A stretch of 64,000 bases of DNA from Butyrivibrio sp. MC2021 (GTDB lineage: Bacteria; Bacillota; Clostridia; Lachnospirales; Lachnospiraceae), in the NCBI RefSeq assembly GCF_000621605.1, contig NZ_JHXX01000001.1, forward strand, positions 1,336,314-1,400,313, read 5' to 3'. Below the pieces are notes generated by a model. That model searched no databases. It was given only the letters and a program-made list of their open reading frames with translations, and was not told the DNA's origin. Each line of letters starts with the position of its first letter. Position 1 is the first letter of the stretch. The position numbers were made by a program, and so were the translations under genes. Shown one piece after another: positions 53,616-61,540 of the stretch.

Positions 53616-54456
53616 TACTTGTTTCTTCACTCCATTTTTTCTTCCAGATGGAGAATATCCTCTCCCTGACCTCAGGTCTGTTTATATAATACATCACAAA
53701 TACGGCAAGGATAAGCCCCAGCGCGGGATCGGTAAAGCTGCTGGCAGTGACTTTCGAAGTAACAATTCCCTCTTCAACTCCTTCATAGCAGAAGGCTACC
53801 ACATCATGGATAAAATGCAGAGCCATGGGAACCAGTATATTACCGCTGACCAGATATAAAGCTGTAAATGTAATTCCTGACAGGAAGCTTGCGACTACCT
53901 GTAAAACAGTGGATCCCGGATCAGCCCCGGCAAGAAGGTTGACTCCATGGAAAAGACCAAAGGTGATGGCGCAGGTCATAATGGGCATCATAAAGTTCTT
54001 TCCCTTATATTTTCTCATAAGAACCGGAAGCATCATGCCTCTGAAAGTTGCTTCCTCCGTAACTCCCGCCATTAGTGCCAGGAACATATTGTCCAGGGTG
54101 GGTGGAATCATTTTTGTGTGCCATAACAGAAAATCCACGATGGCGCTCAGTGCCAGATAAATAAGCCTTGCTATGACCAGAACCCAGACACCGGTATACA
54201 GCTCTGTGCCTTTTAAGGATCCAAGGAAGTGTGGCTTAAACCAATTCTTATACCAAAGCAGAATCAAAACCGCGGATATAATAATCCCCACCGGTCCTAC
54301 ACTCATGTTATATGCCGGTATAATCATGCGGATGACCAGATCAATCAGTTCCATCAATAGCTGAATGATCACCAGTCCGATAATTCCAAACAAAACGCTG
54401 CTAAGTATCGGATTCTTGTCCGACAACTTATGTTCCCTGATCTTACCTTCTTTCAT
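53602..54456 (-). CDS. CPBP (CAAX protease/bacteriocin-immunity) family membrane protein
   Basis: 284 residues, about eight membrane spans. The three CPBP motifs are present: the double glutamate in MAGVTEEATFRGMMLP (EExxxR), the first histidine motif in FGLFHGVNLL and the second in LHFIHDVVAF. Some members are intramembrane proteases; others serve as immunity proteins for bacteriocins. ATG at 54456 with GGAGG 6 bases upstream. First gene of a two-gene unit with the cysteine-rich protein, which overlaps its end. No bacteriocin gene is visible nearby. Confidence 0.88.
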   Translation of the reverse strand: MKEGKIREHKLSDKNPILSSVLFGIIGLVIIQLLMELIDLVIRMIIPAYNMSVGPVGIIISAVLILLWYKNWFKPHFLGSLKGTELYTGVWVLVIARLIYLALSAIVDFLLWHTKMIPPTLDNMFLALMAGVTEEATFRGMMLPVLMRKYKGKNFMMPIMTCAITFGLFHGVNLLAGADPGSTVLQVVASFLSGITFTALYLVSGNILVPMALHFIHDVVAFCYEGVEEGIVTSKVTASSFTDPALGLILAVFVMYYINRPEVRERIFSIWKKKWSEETSNEEN

Positions 54457-54610
54457 ATCTCTCCTCCTCATACGTTTGTATATTACAATTCTACACTATA
54501 ATCCGTACCGAATGTGAACATCCCTTCACATTTTTTTCATAGATATAATCAGAAAAATGCGGTATACTGTTCCTTTGGGTTGACATAATATACTTTACCG
54601 GAGGTACAAG

Positions 54611-55345
54611 ATGAAGCATCTTGTATATCGCATTTTAAAAAAAATGGCAGAGATTCTGATGCCTGAATTTATACCCGAAGGAACAGAGAATCTTCCCGAT
54701 GGCCCCTGCGTTGTGGTGGGTAACCACTCCCAGGCCTACGGTCCTGTGGCTGCAGAGCTCTATTTTCCCGGGGAGCACTACACCTGGTGCATCTCAGAGA
54801 TGATGGAAAGGGACAGGGTGGCAGATTACGCCTATACGGATTTCTGGTCAAAAAAGCCCGTGATCACAAGGCCTTTTTTCAAGCTCCTTGCACATATGCT
54901 TCCAAGGATTTCGGAGAGCGTTTTTAACGATGCCGCGACCATACCGGTATACCGCGACAAGCGTGTTATGAAGACCTTCCAGATATCCTGCGATAAATTA
55001 AAAGATGGCGCTGCCGTAGTTATTTTTCCCGAGGATTATACAGAGTACAACAACATAGTCCATCAGTTCCAGAGGGGCTTTGTTCATGTGGGCAAATACT
55101 ATTACAGACAGACCGGAGAGGCTATCCCTTTTGTGCCCATGTACATCTGTCCGAAGCTTGGAAAAATGGTATTCGGAAAGCCCATAGTGTTTGACCCTTC
55201 CCGAAGCTCCGGAGAGGAAGCCGGGAGAATATGCACCTACTTACAGAGCAGCATCTCGGAGATGGCTTACAGCCTGCCCAGGCACAGAGTTGTGCCCTAC
55301 CCCAATGTATCAAAAAAATATTATCCACTTAATGAAAGATTGTAA
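54611..55345 (+). CDS. PlsC-type 1-acyl-glycerol-3-phosphate acyltransferase-like protein
   Basis: 244 residues. VVVGNHSQAYGPVAAELYFP aligns with the NHxxxxD active-site block but with Gly-Pro where the Asp is expected, so catalysis by the standard dyad is doubtful or altered. AAVVIFPEDYTEYNNIV is the FPEGT-like block, here with Asp for Gly, and PMYICPKLGKMVFGKPIVFD the last one. GGAGGT lies before the ATG. Its TAA overlaps the next gene's ATG by one base (TAATG), so the two enzymes are coupled. Confidence 0.85.
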   Translation: MKHLVYRILKKMAEILMPEFIPEGTENLPDGPCVVVGNHSQAYGPVAAELYFPGEHYTWCISEMMERDRVADYAYTDFWSKKPVITRPFFKLLAHMLPRISESVFNDAATIPVYRDKRVMKTFQISCDKLKDGAAVVIFPEDYTEYNNIVHQFQRGFVHVGKYYYRQTGEAIPFVPMYICPKLGKMVFGKPIVFDPSRSSGEEAGRICTYLQSSISEMAYSLPRHRVVPYPNVSKKYYPLNERL

Positions 55346-56847
55346 TGAAGAAACCTGTAGTTGATTATAGAAAGCTTAGATTATCAAATATAACAAGTAA
55401 AGAATACAGACATTTACTGCTGCTCATCGGCTGGCTGATCTACTTTTTCATGTACTTTGTCACCGAGAGAGTTATTCCCCCGGAAAAGTGCCACGTGGTC
55501 CACAGCGTGGTTGATGACATGATCCCATTTAACGAATACTTCGTACTGTTCTATGTTTCCTGGTACGTATTCATGGTGTGGTCCCTGCTGGAATTTGTGC
55601 TCTATGACATAAAGAGCTTTGTCCGTGCACAAAAGGTCGTTATAGGAATGCAGATCATCGCAGTTATCACCTATATCGTATGGCCCTCGGTCCAGTACCT
55701 GAGGCCCGAGACCTTCCCCAGAGAGAATTTTTGCACAGCACTTCTGGGAATTATCTATACCGCAGACACCTCCACCGGGGTTTGCCCTTCCCTGCACGTA
55801 GGCTACACTCTGGCTGTACTGTCTGCCTGGCTTACCGCTAAGGGACCGAAGCTTTGGAAAAAAATCTTTGTAAGCCTCTGGGCCTTTATGATCTGCATTT
55901 CAGTATGCTTTGTTAAGCAGCACTCCTTCACTGATGTGTGGGCTGCGGTAGTTATGTACATTTTTCTTGAATTGCTTTTATTTGGAAAGGACATTAAATT
56001 GAAAAACAGAAGATTCGGAGACAGGCGCGATGGTGCGCTCCTTAGAGATATAGATGCCATGCATTATGTAATGCCTCTTATGTATCCCAACAGATGCGAC
56101 AATGAGGCATATATGAAACTCAATATTGATATTTCCGGCACTGAGGAATATATCAGGGAATACAACAAAAATCACCCTGACAGCAGAATTGCCATTTTCG
56201 ATGTGGTCATTGCAGCGGCCCTTAAGTGCATCAGACTTCGTCCCCAGATGAATCGCTTCATCGCCAATCAGACCATGTATCAGCGAAACAATATCACAGC
56301 CGCTTTTACTGTAAAAAAAGATTTCAGAGACGACGGTGATGAGACTCTGGCAAGGATCGTTGCTGAAGACAGTGACAATCTTGAAGCCATCAGCCGCAAG
56401 GTAAGACAGCAGATAGCTCTTTGCAAAACCCAGGATGATGAATCCACAGAAGCCATGAATGTCATCATGAAGCTTCCGGGAAAACATCTTATCGGAGCCA
56501 TCGCAAGATTCCTTGATAAGCACGGCTGGATGCCCCAGTCGGTTATCGCTACAGACCCTTATCAGTGCTCAGTTGTTCTTACCAACCTTGGCTCCATCGG
56601 CATGGACATCGGTTACCACCACCTTATGAACTGGGGAACCAATTCCATTTTTATCATCGTAGGAACCAAGAAGACCAATACCCATATCGATCCCGAGGGA
56701 AAAGTAACCACCACAAGGGAGCTGGATCTGGCCTTCACCATCGATGAGAGGATCTCAGACGGTTTCTACTATGCAAGGTCATTAAAGCTCATCAAGCAGC
56801 TTATTGAGAATCCCAAGCTCATGGAGGGCCCTCTTTCAGAGGAATAA
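55345..56847 (+). CDS. PAP2 phosphatase/transferase fused to a CoA-dependent acyltransferase-like domain
   Basis: 500 residues. Residues 1-215 form a six-span membrane domain with PAP2 motifs: GVCPSLHVGYTLAV (PSxH-type motif, nucleophile region) and VKQHSFTDVWAAVV (H...D). Such domains are phosphatases or inositol-phosphoceramide-type transferases. From about residue 240 to the end comes a cytosolic domain of the 2-oxoacid-dehydrogenase/chloramphenicol-acetyltransferase fold: HYVMPLMYPNRCDNEAYMKL, IFDVVIAAALKCIRLRP, NITAAFTVKKDF and the closing SIFIIVGTKKTNTHIDPEG. The usual catalytic HxxxD of this fold is not clearly seen (DERISDGFYYARS is in its place, Asp-Gly kept but His replaced). Together with PlsC it suggests a lipid-modifying pathway; the product is unknown. 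Confidence 0.75.
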   Translation: MKKPVVDYRKLRLSNITSKEYRHLLLLIGWLIYFFMYFVTERVIPPEKCHVVHSVVDDMIPFNEYFVLFYVSWYVFMVWSLLEFVLYDIKSFVRAQKVVIGMQIIAVITYIVWPSVQYLRPETFPRENFCTALLGIIYTADTSTGVCPSLHVGYTLAVLSAWLTAKGPKLWKKIFVSLWAFMICISVCFVKQHSFTDVWAAVVMYIFLELLLFGKDIKLKNRRFGDRRDGALLRDIDAMHYVMPLMYPNRCDNEAYMKLNIDISGTEEYIREYNKNHPDSRIAIFDVVIAAALKCIRLRPQMNRFIANQTMYQRNNITAAFTVKKDFRDDGDETLARIVAEDSDNLEAISRKVRQQIALCKTQDDESTEAMNVIMKLPGKHLIGAIARFLDKHGWMPQSVIATDPYQCSVVLTNLGSIGMDIGYHHLMNWGTNSIFIIVGTKKTNTHIDPEGKVTTTRELDLAFTIDERISDGFYYARSLKLIKQLIENPKLMEGPLSEE

Positions 56848-56862
56848 TATAAAAAAATTTTT

Positions 56863-57639
56863 TTAAAGATCAGGACTGTAGAAGTTATCAATATTCTCCT
56901 CAGGAAGGGGCACAGGATCCCAGCCAAAATCCTGATACGCTGTTATTGAAAGATTGTTGGCAGCCACATAGTTGGCAATGATCTGGGCACGGGTTGCCTC
57001 GCGGCCCTCTTCATCTGCGGTTGTCTTGTTAAGTTCATCATAGAGATCTCCAAAAATCTTTTTTGCAGTAGGCTCATAGTCGCTTCCGTCCCCTACAACC
57101 TCCATGGACGTCACCTCATAGCCGCTCTCGTCACACTTCATATGAATGCATCCGGGATAAGCACCTCCGGAGCTGTTCATCAGTGTATCGCCCTCAAGAT
57201 TGTAATTGAAGATCCAGAAGTCGCCGTATACCTTGATATCCGCTTTATCACTTTCATCAATGGTCATGATAATGGGACATGGGATAGAAACATCCGACTG
57301 TGGATAGTTCCCGGCAAGCTCGTCAACAAGGTACTGATACAGCACGTAATAAAAAAGCTCAGGTCCGGGATATTCGTAGGCCGGAAGGTTAGCTGCGCTT
57401 CCCTCCTCGGCGGCTGTCTCCTCTGTAGCTTCGCTGCTCTCCTCGGCTGCTGCCTGTTCGGTAGTCTCTGTCACAGCCGGTTCTTCTGCTGCAGCCGGTT
57501 CCTCTGCTGTAACTGCCTCAACAGAAACCGCTTCACTTGCTGCGGGCTGCTCAGCTTCTCCGCCCTCCTGGGCACCGCAGGCCACAACATTAAATGCTAT
57601 AGTACTCAACAATAAAATAGCCAAAATTCTTTTCTTCAT
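56863..57639 (-). CDS. Lipoprotein of unknown function
   Basis: 258 residues. Signal peptide MKKRILAILLLSTIAFNVVA followed by CGAQ (lipobox VVAC). The next 70 residues are Ala/Glu/Thr-rich low complexity, a spacer. The C-terminal domain (YEYPGPELFYYVLYQYLVDE, DSDKADIKVYGDFWIFNYNL in part, NSSGGAYPGCIHMKCDESGY) is compact and may be a small secreted domain with two cysteines. ATG at 57639 with GAGGGG before it. Convergent with the PAP2 fusion gene; an A7T7 palindrome lies between. Confidence 0.8.
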   Translation of the reverse strand: MKKRILAILLLSTIAFNVVACGAQEGGEAEQPAASEAVSVEAVTAEEPAAAEEPAVTETTEQAAAEESSEATEETAAEEGSAANLPAYEYPGPELFYYVLYQYLVDELAGNYPQSDVSIPCPIIMTIDESDKADIKVYGDFWIFNYNLEGDTLMNSSGGAYPGCIHMKCDESGYEVTSMEVVGDGSDYEPTAKKIFGDLYDELNKTTADEEGREATRAQIIANYVAANNLSITAYQDFGWDPVPLPEENIDNFYSPDL

Positions 57640-57734
57640 AATCACACCCCTCTTTGTAATTTTGAAAAAATATACGTGTCACTATATGATTTTACCATTT
57701 TACGTTTACTATTTTTGTTAAAAATATATAAAAC

Positions 57735-58220
57735 TCAGACTCTTTCATCTGAGACGATATGTTCTACTCCTGTGTGCTCTGACTGTAAAAATTCCTTCAT
57801 GAAAGTTGGGAAAGCCCTGTATTTATCAAGTTCCGCTATAGGAAGCCAGTACATATTCTCTCTTATGCCCTGGGTGTAGCTGTTACTGTTAAGTTCCCTG
57901 GTTCCTCTGGGCTTCATCACGAAATAAAAAGCAATTTCATGACAGTCCATATCCTTTAATGCCCCCATATTCTCATTAAAGAAATTCTCATGAATCACAG
58001 CCAGGTGATCTACCTCATAGGGTATGCCGGTCTCCTCGAAGACCTCTCTTCTAACCGCATCTTCTGCGGTCTCACCCATATGAACAGCGCCGCCGATTGA
58101 GTAGTAATAATCATCCTTCTCATTGCCGGCAAAAAGCACATAGCCGTCCTCTACGATTATGGCTGCTGCGCGGTATCTGAACCATTTATTTTCATTGGTA
58201 AATCCACAATTGTATTCCAT
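57735..58220 (-). CDS. Nudix hydrolase
   Basis: 161 residues with a full Nudix box, GGAVHMGETAEDAVRREVFEETGI (the GX5EX7REUXEEXGU pattern at about residues 42-65). Preceded by YRAAAIIVEDGYVLFAGN. It hydrolyses some nucleoside-diphosphate-linked compound; the substrate is not evident. GGGAGGT before the ATG. A single gene between a short open frame and the lipoprotein gene. Confidence 0.92.
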   Translation of the reverse strand: MEYNCGFTNENKWFRYRAAAIIVEDGYVLFAGNEKDDYYYSIGGAVHMGETAEDAVRREVFEETGIPYEVDHLAVIHENFFNENMGALKDMDCHEIAFYFVMKPRGTRELNSNSYTQGIRENMYWLPIAELDKYRAFPTFMKEFLQSEHTGVEHIVSDERV

Positions 58221-58270
58221 ACATACCTCCCTGTATTAGTGCATAATTCCGTAATCAACGCTCTATATAT

Positions 58271-58339
58271 TTAGTCATCATAAAAACCTTCTTTTCCCTC
58301 TGCCTTCAATTGATTCTCCAACAAAACATACTCAGTCAT
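58271..58339 (-). CDS. Possible 22-residue small protein
   Basis: The ATG at 58339 is preceded by GGGGAG at 8 bases and opens the frame MTEYVLLENQLKAEGKEGFYDD then TAA. It starts 14 bases after the DUF1848 stop on the same strand. The composition is protein-like and the ribosome binding site is good, but 22 codons can occur by chance. No family recognised. Confidence 0.4.
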   Translation of the reverse strand: MTEYVLLENQLKAEGKEGFYDD

Positions 58340-58353
58340 AGCATTTACTCCCC

Positions 58354-59283
58354 TTACCATACAAATTTCAATTGCCCGTCTATCCAGCTCTTTTGCTCTG
58401 CCTTGTGAATCTCATCCTCCGGGCGCACATTGCCGATAAGCAGCGGTGAGTTCGGATCATGATTTGCACGATTGGCCCTCACTGTTTTCTCATCATAATT
58501 GGCATAGCAGTACCTGCACATATGAAGACATGTGTTGTACATTCCGATATCCCCGCCAAGGTAGCAGGCGCAGGAGCTTCTGGTGCTCTTCCCCTTAGGA
58601 AAGACCATGGTGTTGTGAATGGCCTTCTCATAGATAGGCTGAGTCATACAGCCGCTGCAATCTGCTCCGAACTGCTCCAGCTCTGTGCCTTCGCCGCAGG
58701 GTCTGAGGACCATGCCATGGTCACGGGCTATCTTTGCCATATGCTCGCCAAGGTAGAGTCTGTCCTCTTTTTCTACTGCCTTGGCTTCAGGGAAGTTCTT
58801 TCTTACCTTCTGATACAGATCGATAAAGCTGATGACAGCTGTCTCCGTGTAGCCATCAAGGGCTGTGGCCAGCTTCTCAAACTGTTCAAGATGATAGTCC
58901 CTGGTGTACTTCTCGTCAAGAAAAATGGGATCGTAACGCCAGCCCATGGAGTCTATGCCGGCAAATTCCGACAGCCTCTTGAAGGTCTCCGCCACCTCCA
59001 TGGAATCCGGCACATTGGGCTCAATATCCCTTCCAAAGCCTGTAATGGTCACATACCAGTACATCCCGTAGGGCTTAAGAAGGTCCAGATACTTAAGCAT
59101 TGGCGCAGGATTTTTCGAGCAAAAGCAGATAAGATCCACCACCGCAGGATTCAGATCATATTTAGTTATGTAGGTCATATTAAAGGGATTTCTGACATAT
59201 ACATAGCCGTCCTTTAACCGATTGGCGAACCACTCGGCATAAAAGGCGGGTATGTCTGTCCTGGATCCGGTCTGAATTATCAT
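58354..59283 (-). CDS. DUF1848 protein with C-terminal Fe-S-type cysteine cluster
   Basis: 309 residues. IIQTGSRTDIPAFYAEWFAN, YVYVRNPFNMTYITKYDL and FCSKNPAPMLKYLD are the DUF1848 hallmarks, in a TIM-barrel-like fold. The C terminus holds cysteines in SSCACYLGGDIGMYNTCLHMCRYCYANYD, a radical-SAM-like CxxxCxxC order (about residues 245-275), which suggests a bound Fe-S cluster. Start at 59283, with AAGGAAG before it and a four-base ATGA overlap with the glycosylase gene. The link to a DNA-repair enzyme hints at a role in nucleic-acid repair or modification; not proven. Confidence 0.88.
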   Translation of the reverse strand: MIIQTGSRTDIPAFYAEWFANRLKDGYVYVRNPFNMTYITKYDLNPAVVDLICFCSKNPAPMLKYLDLLKPYGMYWYVTITGFGRDIEPNVPDSMEVAETFKRLSEFAGIDSMGWRYDPIFLDEKYTRDYHLEQFEKLATALDGYTETAVISFIDLYQKVRKNFPEAKAVEKEDRLYLGEHMAKIARDHGMVLRPCGEGTELEQFGADCSGCMTQPIYEKAIHNTMVFPKGKSTRSSCACYLGGDIGMYNTCLHMCRYCYANYDEKTVRANRANHDPNSPLLIGNVRPEDEIHKAEQKSWIDGQLKFVW

Positions 59284-59762
59284 ATAACTTCCTTTATCAC
59301 TTTCCACTCACTTTTTAACCGTTCCAAATTCCATGCCGCATTGGCAGGACTGGTAGACGGAAGACAGATAGCCTCTCTGTTTATAAGCTTCTTAGTATAT
59401 TTTTCATAATACTTATACGCGGTTTTGCCATTCACATAAATATTCCTAATGTTAGTAGTATTCAAAATTATGCTGAGATCATTCGGTACAACATTTTTAA
59501 TGCTGGCATCCGAGGATCCCGTTATATCGCAGGAATGTATCACATCCCAAACTGCTATATTATGGCTTATCAAGAACTCTCTCTTCTCCTGAATCGTCTC
59601 CGGCAGCTCATCCTCAAATACTGATGCCACCACCTTCCAAAACCGATTCTGTGGATGTCCATAGAAAAACTGAGCTTCCCTGGACTTCACAGAAGGAAAG
59701 CTCCCCAATATCAACACTTTTGAATTTTCATCATAAACCGGTGGAATCGGATGTACTATCAC
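59280..59762 (-). CDS. Hypoxanthine-DNA glycosylase (UDG superfamily)
   Basis: 160 residues; GTG start preceded by GGGAG. VLILGSFPSVKSREAQFFYGHPQNRFW is the first active-site motif and LPSTSPANAAWNLERLKSEW the second, as in the family that removes deaminated adenine (hypoxanthine) from DNA (UDG family 6). Cytosolic DNA repair. Its stop overlaps the DUF1848 start by four bases, so the two form an operon. Confidence 0.9.
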   Translation of the reverse strand: MIVHPIPPVYDENSKVLILGSFPSVKSREAQFFYGHPQNRFWKVVASVFEDELPETIQEKREFLISHNIAVWDVIHSCDITGSSDASIKNVVPNDLSIILNTTNIRNIYVNGKTAYKYYEKYTKKLINREAICLPSTSPANAAWNLERLKSEWKVIKEVI

Positions 59763-59803
59763 TGTCTATCTCCCATTTATGTCATGTTACTTCATCATAG
59801 CAC

Positions 59804-59829
59804 AAAAAAGAGAAGCATTCCGCTTCTCT
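59804..59829 (-). terminator. Terminator of the LytTR/DUF3021/CPBP unit
   Basis: An 8-bp stem (59822-59829 with 59809-59816, loop of five) followed on the minus strand by T6. It is 14 bases after the CPBP stop. Confidence 0.85.
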
Positions 59830-59842
59830 TCATGTTTAGTAA

Positions 59843-60520
59843 TCAATTAATCATTGTGAGAGCCTGGATGATATATCCGCTGATAAGATTAAAACATCCG
59901 TGTAGAACAATACAGGGCCAGAGCTTTCCTGTCTTTACACGAAGATTCCCCCAGACAAGGGCTAATACAAAGGTTGCGCACATCTGTGGCAATCCCTGGG
60001 ATATCACATGGGGAAGGGCAAAAAGAACTGAAGAGATAAGTACCGCTTTTTTCTCCCCGATGACCAGGAGCCTGTCCAGGGCCAGCTTTCGAAAGAGGAT
60101 CTCTTCCATAACCGGATTGAACAATAAAAGCAGTACTGCGTAAAAAATCCAGTTGGCTCCAAACATCTCTTTTGCCATAGGATTGGAGATAGTTCCTCCA
60201 AGCACAACAATCAGAATATTTATGACTGCAGCAATCGGAAGAGAAAGCCCCATCTGTATTAACAGACTCTTTAAGAGAAGCCAGGCAGTTACGTTCTGTC
60301 CACCTTCAGGTTCTTTCTTTTCCATTTTTCCTGCCGCAAGATAAAAGCCTGCAAGGCCCAGAGTATAGGGAACCAGCATTTGCTTAAATATCAGCCTGAG
60401 AGCATCCGGCAGTCCGGCAAAGATCCTTGGCTCCAGCCAAAGGGCAAATCCCTTGGTGATCAGAAACCACACCGCCACTCCCAATGCTACTCTAAATACA
60501 ACAACACTATTCTTCTTCAT
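59843..60520 (-). CDS. CPBP family membrane protein (second copy)
   Basis: 225 residues, about six to seven membrane spans. LLFNPVMEEILFRKLALDRL carries the EExxxR motif, LFALPHVISQG the first histidine, and VLHGCFNLISG the second (HxxFN), the CPBP family set. ATG at 60520 (GGAG 10 bases upstream) overlaps the end of the DUF3021-like gene by 14 bases. The unit is LytTR, DUF3021-like, CPBP, so the CPBP protein is probably under the same LytTR control. An immunity or protease role is likely from the family. Confidence 0.87.
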   Translation of the reverse strand: MKKNSVVVFRVALGVAVWFLITKGFALWLEPRIFAGLPDALRLIFKQMLVPYTLGLAGFYLAAGKMEKKEPEGGQNVTAWLLLKSLLIQMGLSLPIAAVINILIVVLGGTISNPMAKEMFGANWIFYAVLLLLFNPVMEEILFRKLALDRLLVIGEKKAVLISSVLFALPHVISQGLPQMCATFVLALVWGNLRVKTGKLWPCIVLHGCFNLISGYIIQALTMIN

Positions 60521-60986
60521 CCCACTTATGCTCCTTTCGAAATTCCAAAAGAGCATCGTTCATAAGGTCAGTCTTAGCCTTCATTCTGAAATAGCCGATT
60601 ATCTGAACTATTGTAAAGCAAAGAAGGAATATTCCCGCATAAACAGGAAGCTTCGTAAAGTCCGGAATTACCTGTCCTTCTTCTCTTGAAACATCCATTG
60701 CAAATATCAGGGCTACCAGCAAAAACAGGGGCATAAAAATAAGATTTTTTACGATAAAAGGCTTACCCATGGCCCATTTGCTGCTATCTGTCAGCACCCT
60801 GAAAAAAATAAGAATACCGGCCACCAGGAATGTTATCCAGAGTTTTATAAGCACCACCGCTTGGATGGACGCCCCTTCAAATGTATAAATGATACCAATG
60901 AACAATGCAGTTAAGGAAAACAATATGGCAGCTCTTGAGATGCTTTTCTTAAGGGCAATCAGCATTTTCTTTTCATCCATGATCAT
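60507..60986 (-). CDS. DUF3021-like four-span membrane protein (LytTR partner)
   Basis: 159 residues: four membrane spans (AAILFSLTALFIGIIYTF, LIKLWITFLVAGILIFFRV, NLIFMPLFLLVALIFAMDV, YAGIFLLCFTIVQIIGYF) and short charged ends. It occupies the DUF3021 place next to a LytTR gene, although the sequence is divergent. Start at 60986, overlapping the regulator's TGA by one base (TGATG), with AAAGGAG just before; a second ATG six bases on is possible. Paralogous in layout to the pair at 50.5-51.5 kb. Confidence 0.75.
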   Translation of the reverse strand: MIMDEKKMLIALKKSISRAAILFSLTALFIGIIYTFEGASIQAVVLIKLWITFLVAGILIFFRVLTDSSKWAMGKPFIVKNLIFMPLFLLVALIFAMDVSREEGQVIPDFTKLPVYAGIFLLCFTIVQIIGYFRMKAKTDLMNDALLEFRKEHKWDEEE

Positions 60987-61435
60987 CAAACTCCTTTCAT
61001 TCCGATACTCTGCTTAAAATCATCCACGTAGTTTCTTGAGACTATAACCCATTCACCGCTGGAAAGCAGGAGTTTCAGTCGTCTTCCACTGTCGGGAGAT
61101 ATTTTCCTGACAGCCCTTAGGTTGACGATTACTGATTTGGAAATACGGACAAAATGATCGTTTTCTACCAGGTCTTCAATATCATACATGGTCTTTTTTA
61201 CCCTGAAGATATCTGAACCGGTATAGGCGTAAACGCTTCTGTCAACAGCTTCGAAATAGAGAACCTTCGTGATATATACCGGTATTTTATCTCCGTTCTC
61301 TTTTTCTCCGATTATGACGTTCGCAGCGGAATTGATGGCATAAATGAGATTTTCTACCTCTGTGTCTCTCTCATTACATCTGATTTCCACTTCCGTCTCC
61401 GCCAGATTCTGATTTTCCCTAACAAAAAGCTTCAC
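60986..61435 (-). CDS. LytTR DNA-binding regulator (second copy, one-component)
   Basis: 149 residues starting at GTG 61435, which has a good GTGGAGG ribosome binding site 7 bases upstream; a longer ATG frame would carry that site inside the coding region. The LytTR domain spans the C-terminal two-thirds: IPVYITKVLYFEAVDRSVYA, VRISKSVIVNLRAVRKISPD, SGEWVIVSRNYVDDFKQSIG. No receiver domain. Same architecture as the copy at 51 kb, but only moderately similar in sequence. Confidence 0.87.
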   Translation of the reverse strand: MKLFVRENQNLAETEVEIRCNERDTEVENLIYAINSAANVIIGEKENGDKIPVYITKVLYFEAVDRSVYAYTGSDIFRVKKTMYDIEDLVENDHFVRISKSVIVNLRAVRKISPDSGRRLKLLLSSGEWVIVSRNYVDDFKQSIGMKGV

Positions 61436-61540
61436 CTGTCTGCCTCCACGTATCATTTATACATTTCGAAAAAAGCTCTTTCAAACAAATATGAATAACA
61501 GGGCCATTTACATGAGTAAGATGCCCGCCACAGATTCCGA

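Noticed and set aside
56847..56863. A7T7 palindrome between the PAP2 fusion and the lipoprotein as a terminator
   Set aside because: It has no G/C stem and would be a poor terminator; noted only as sequence context.
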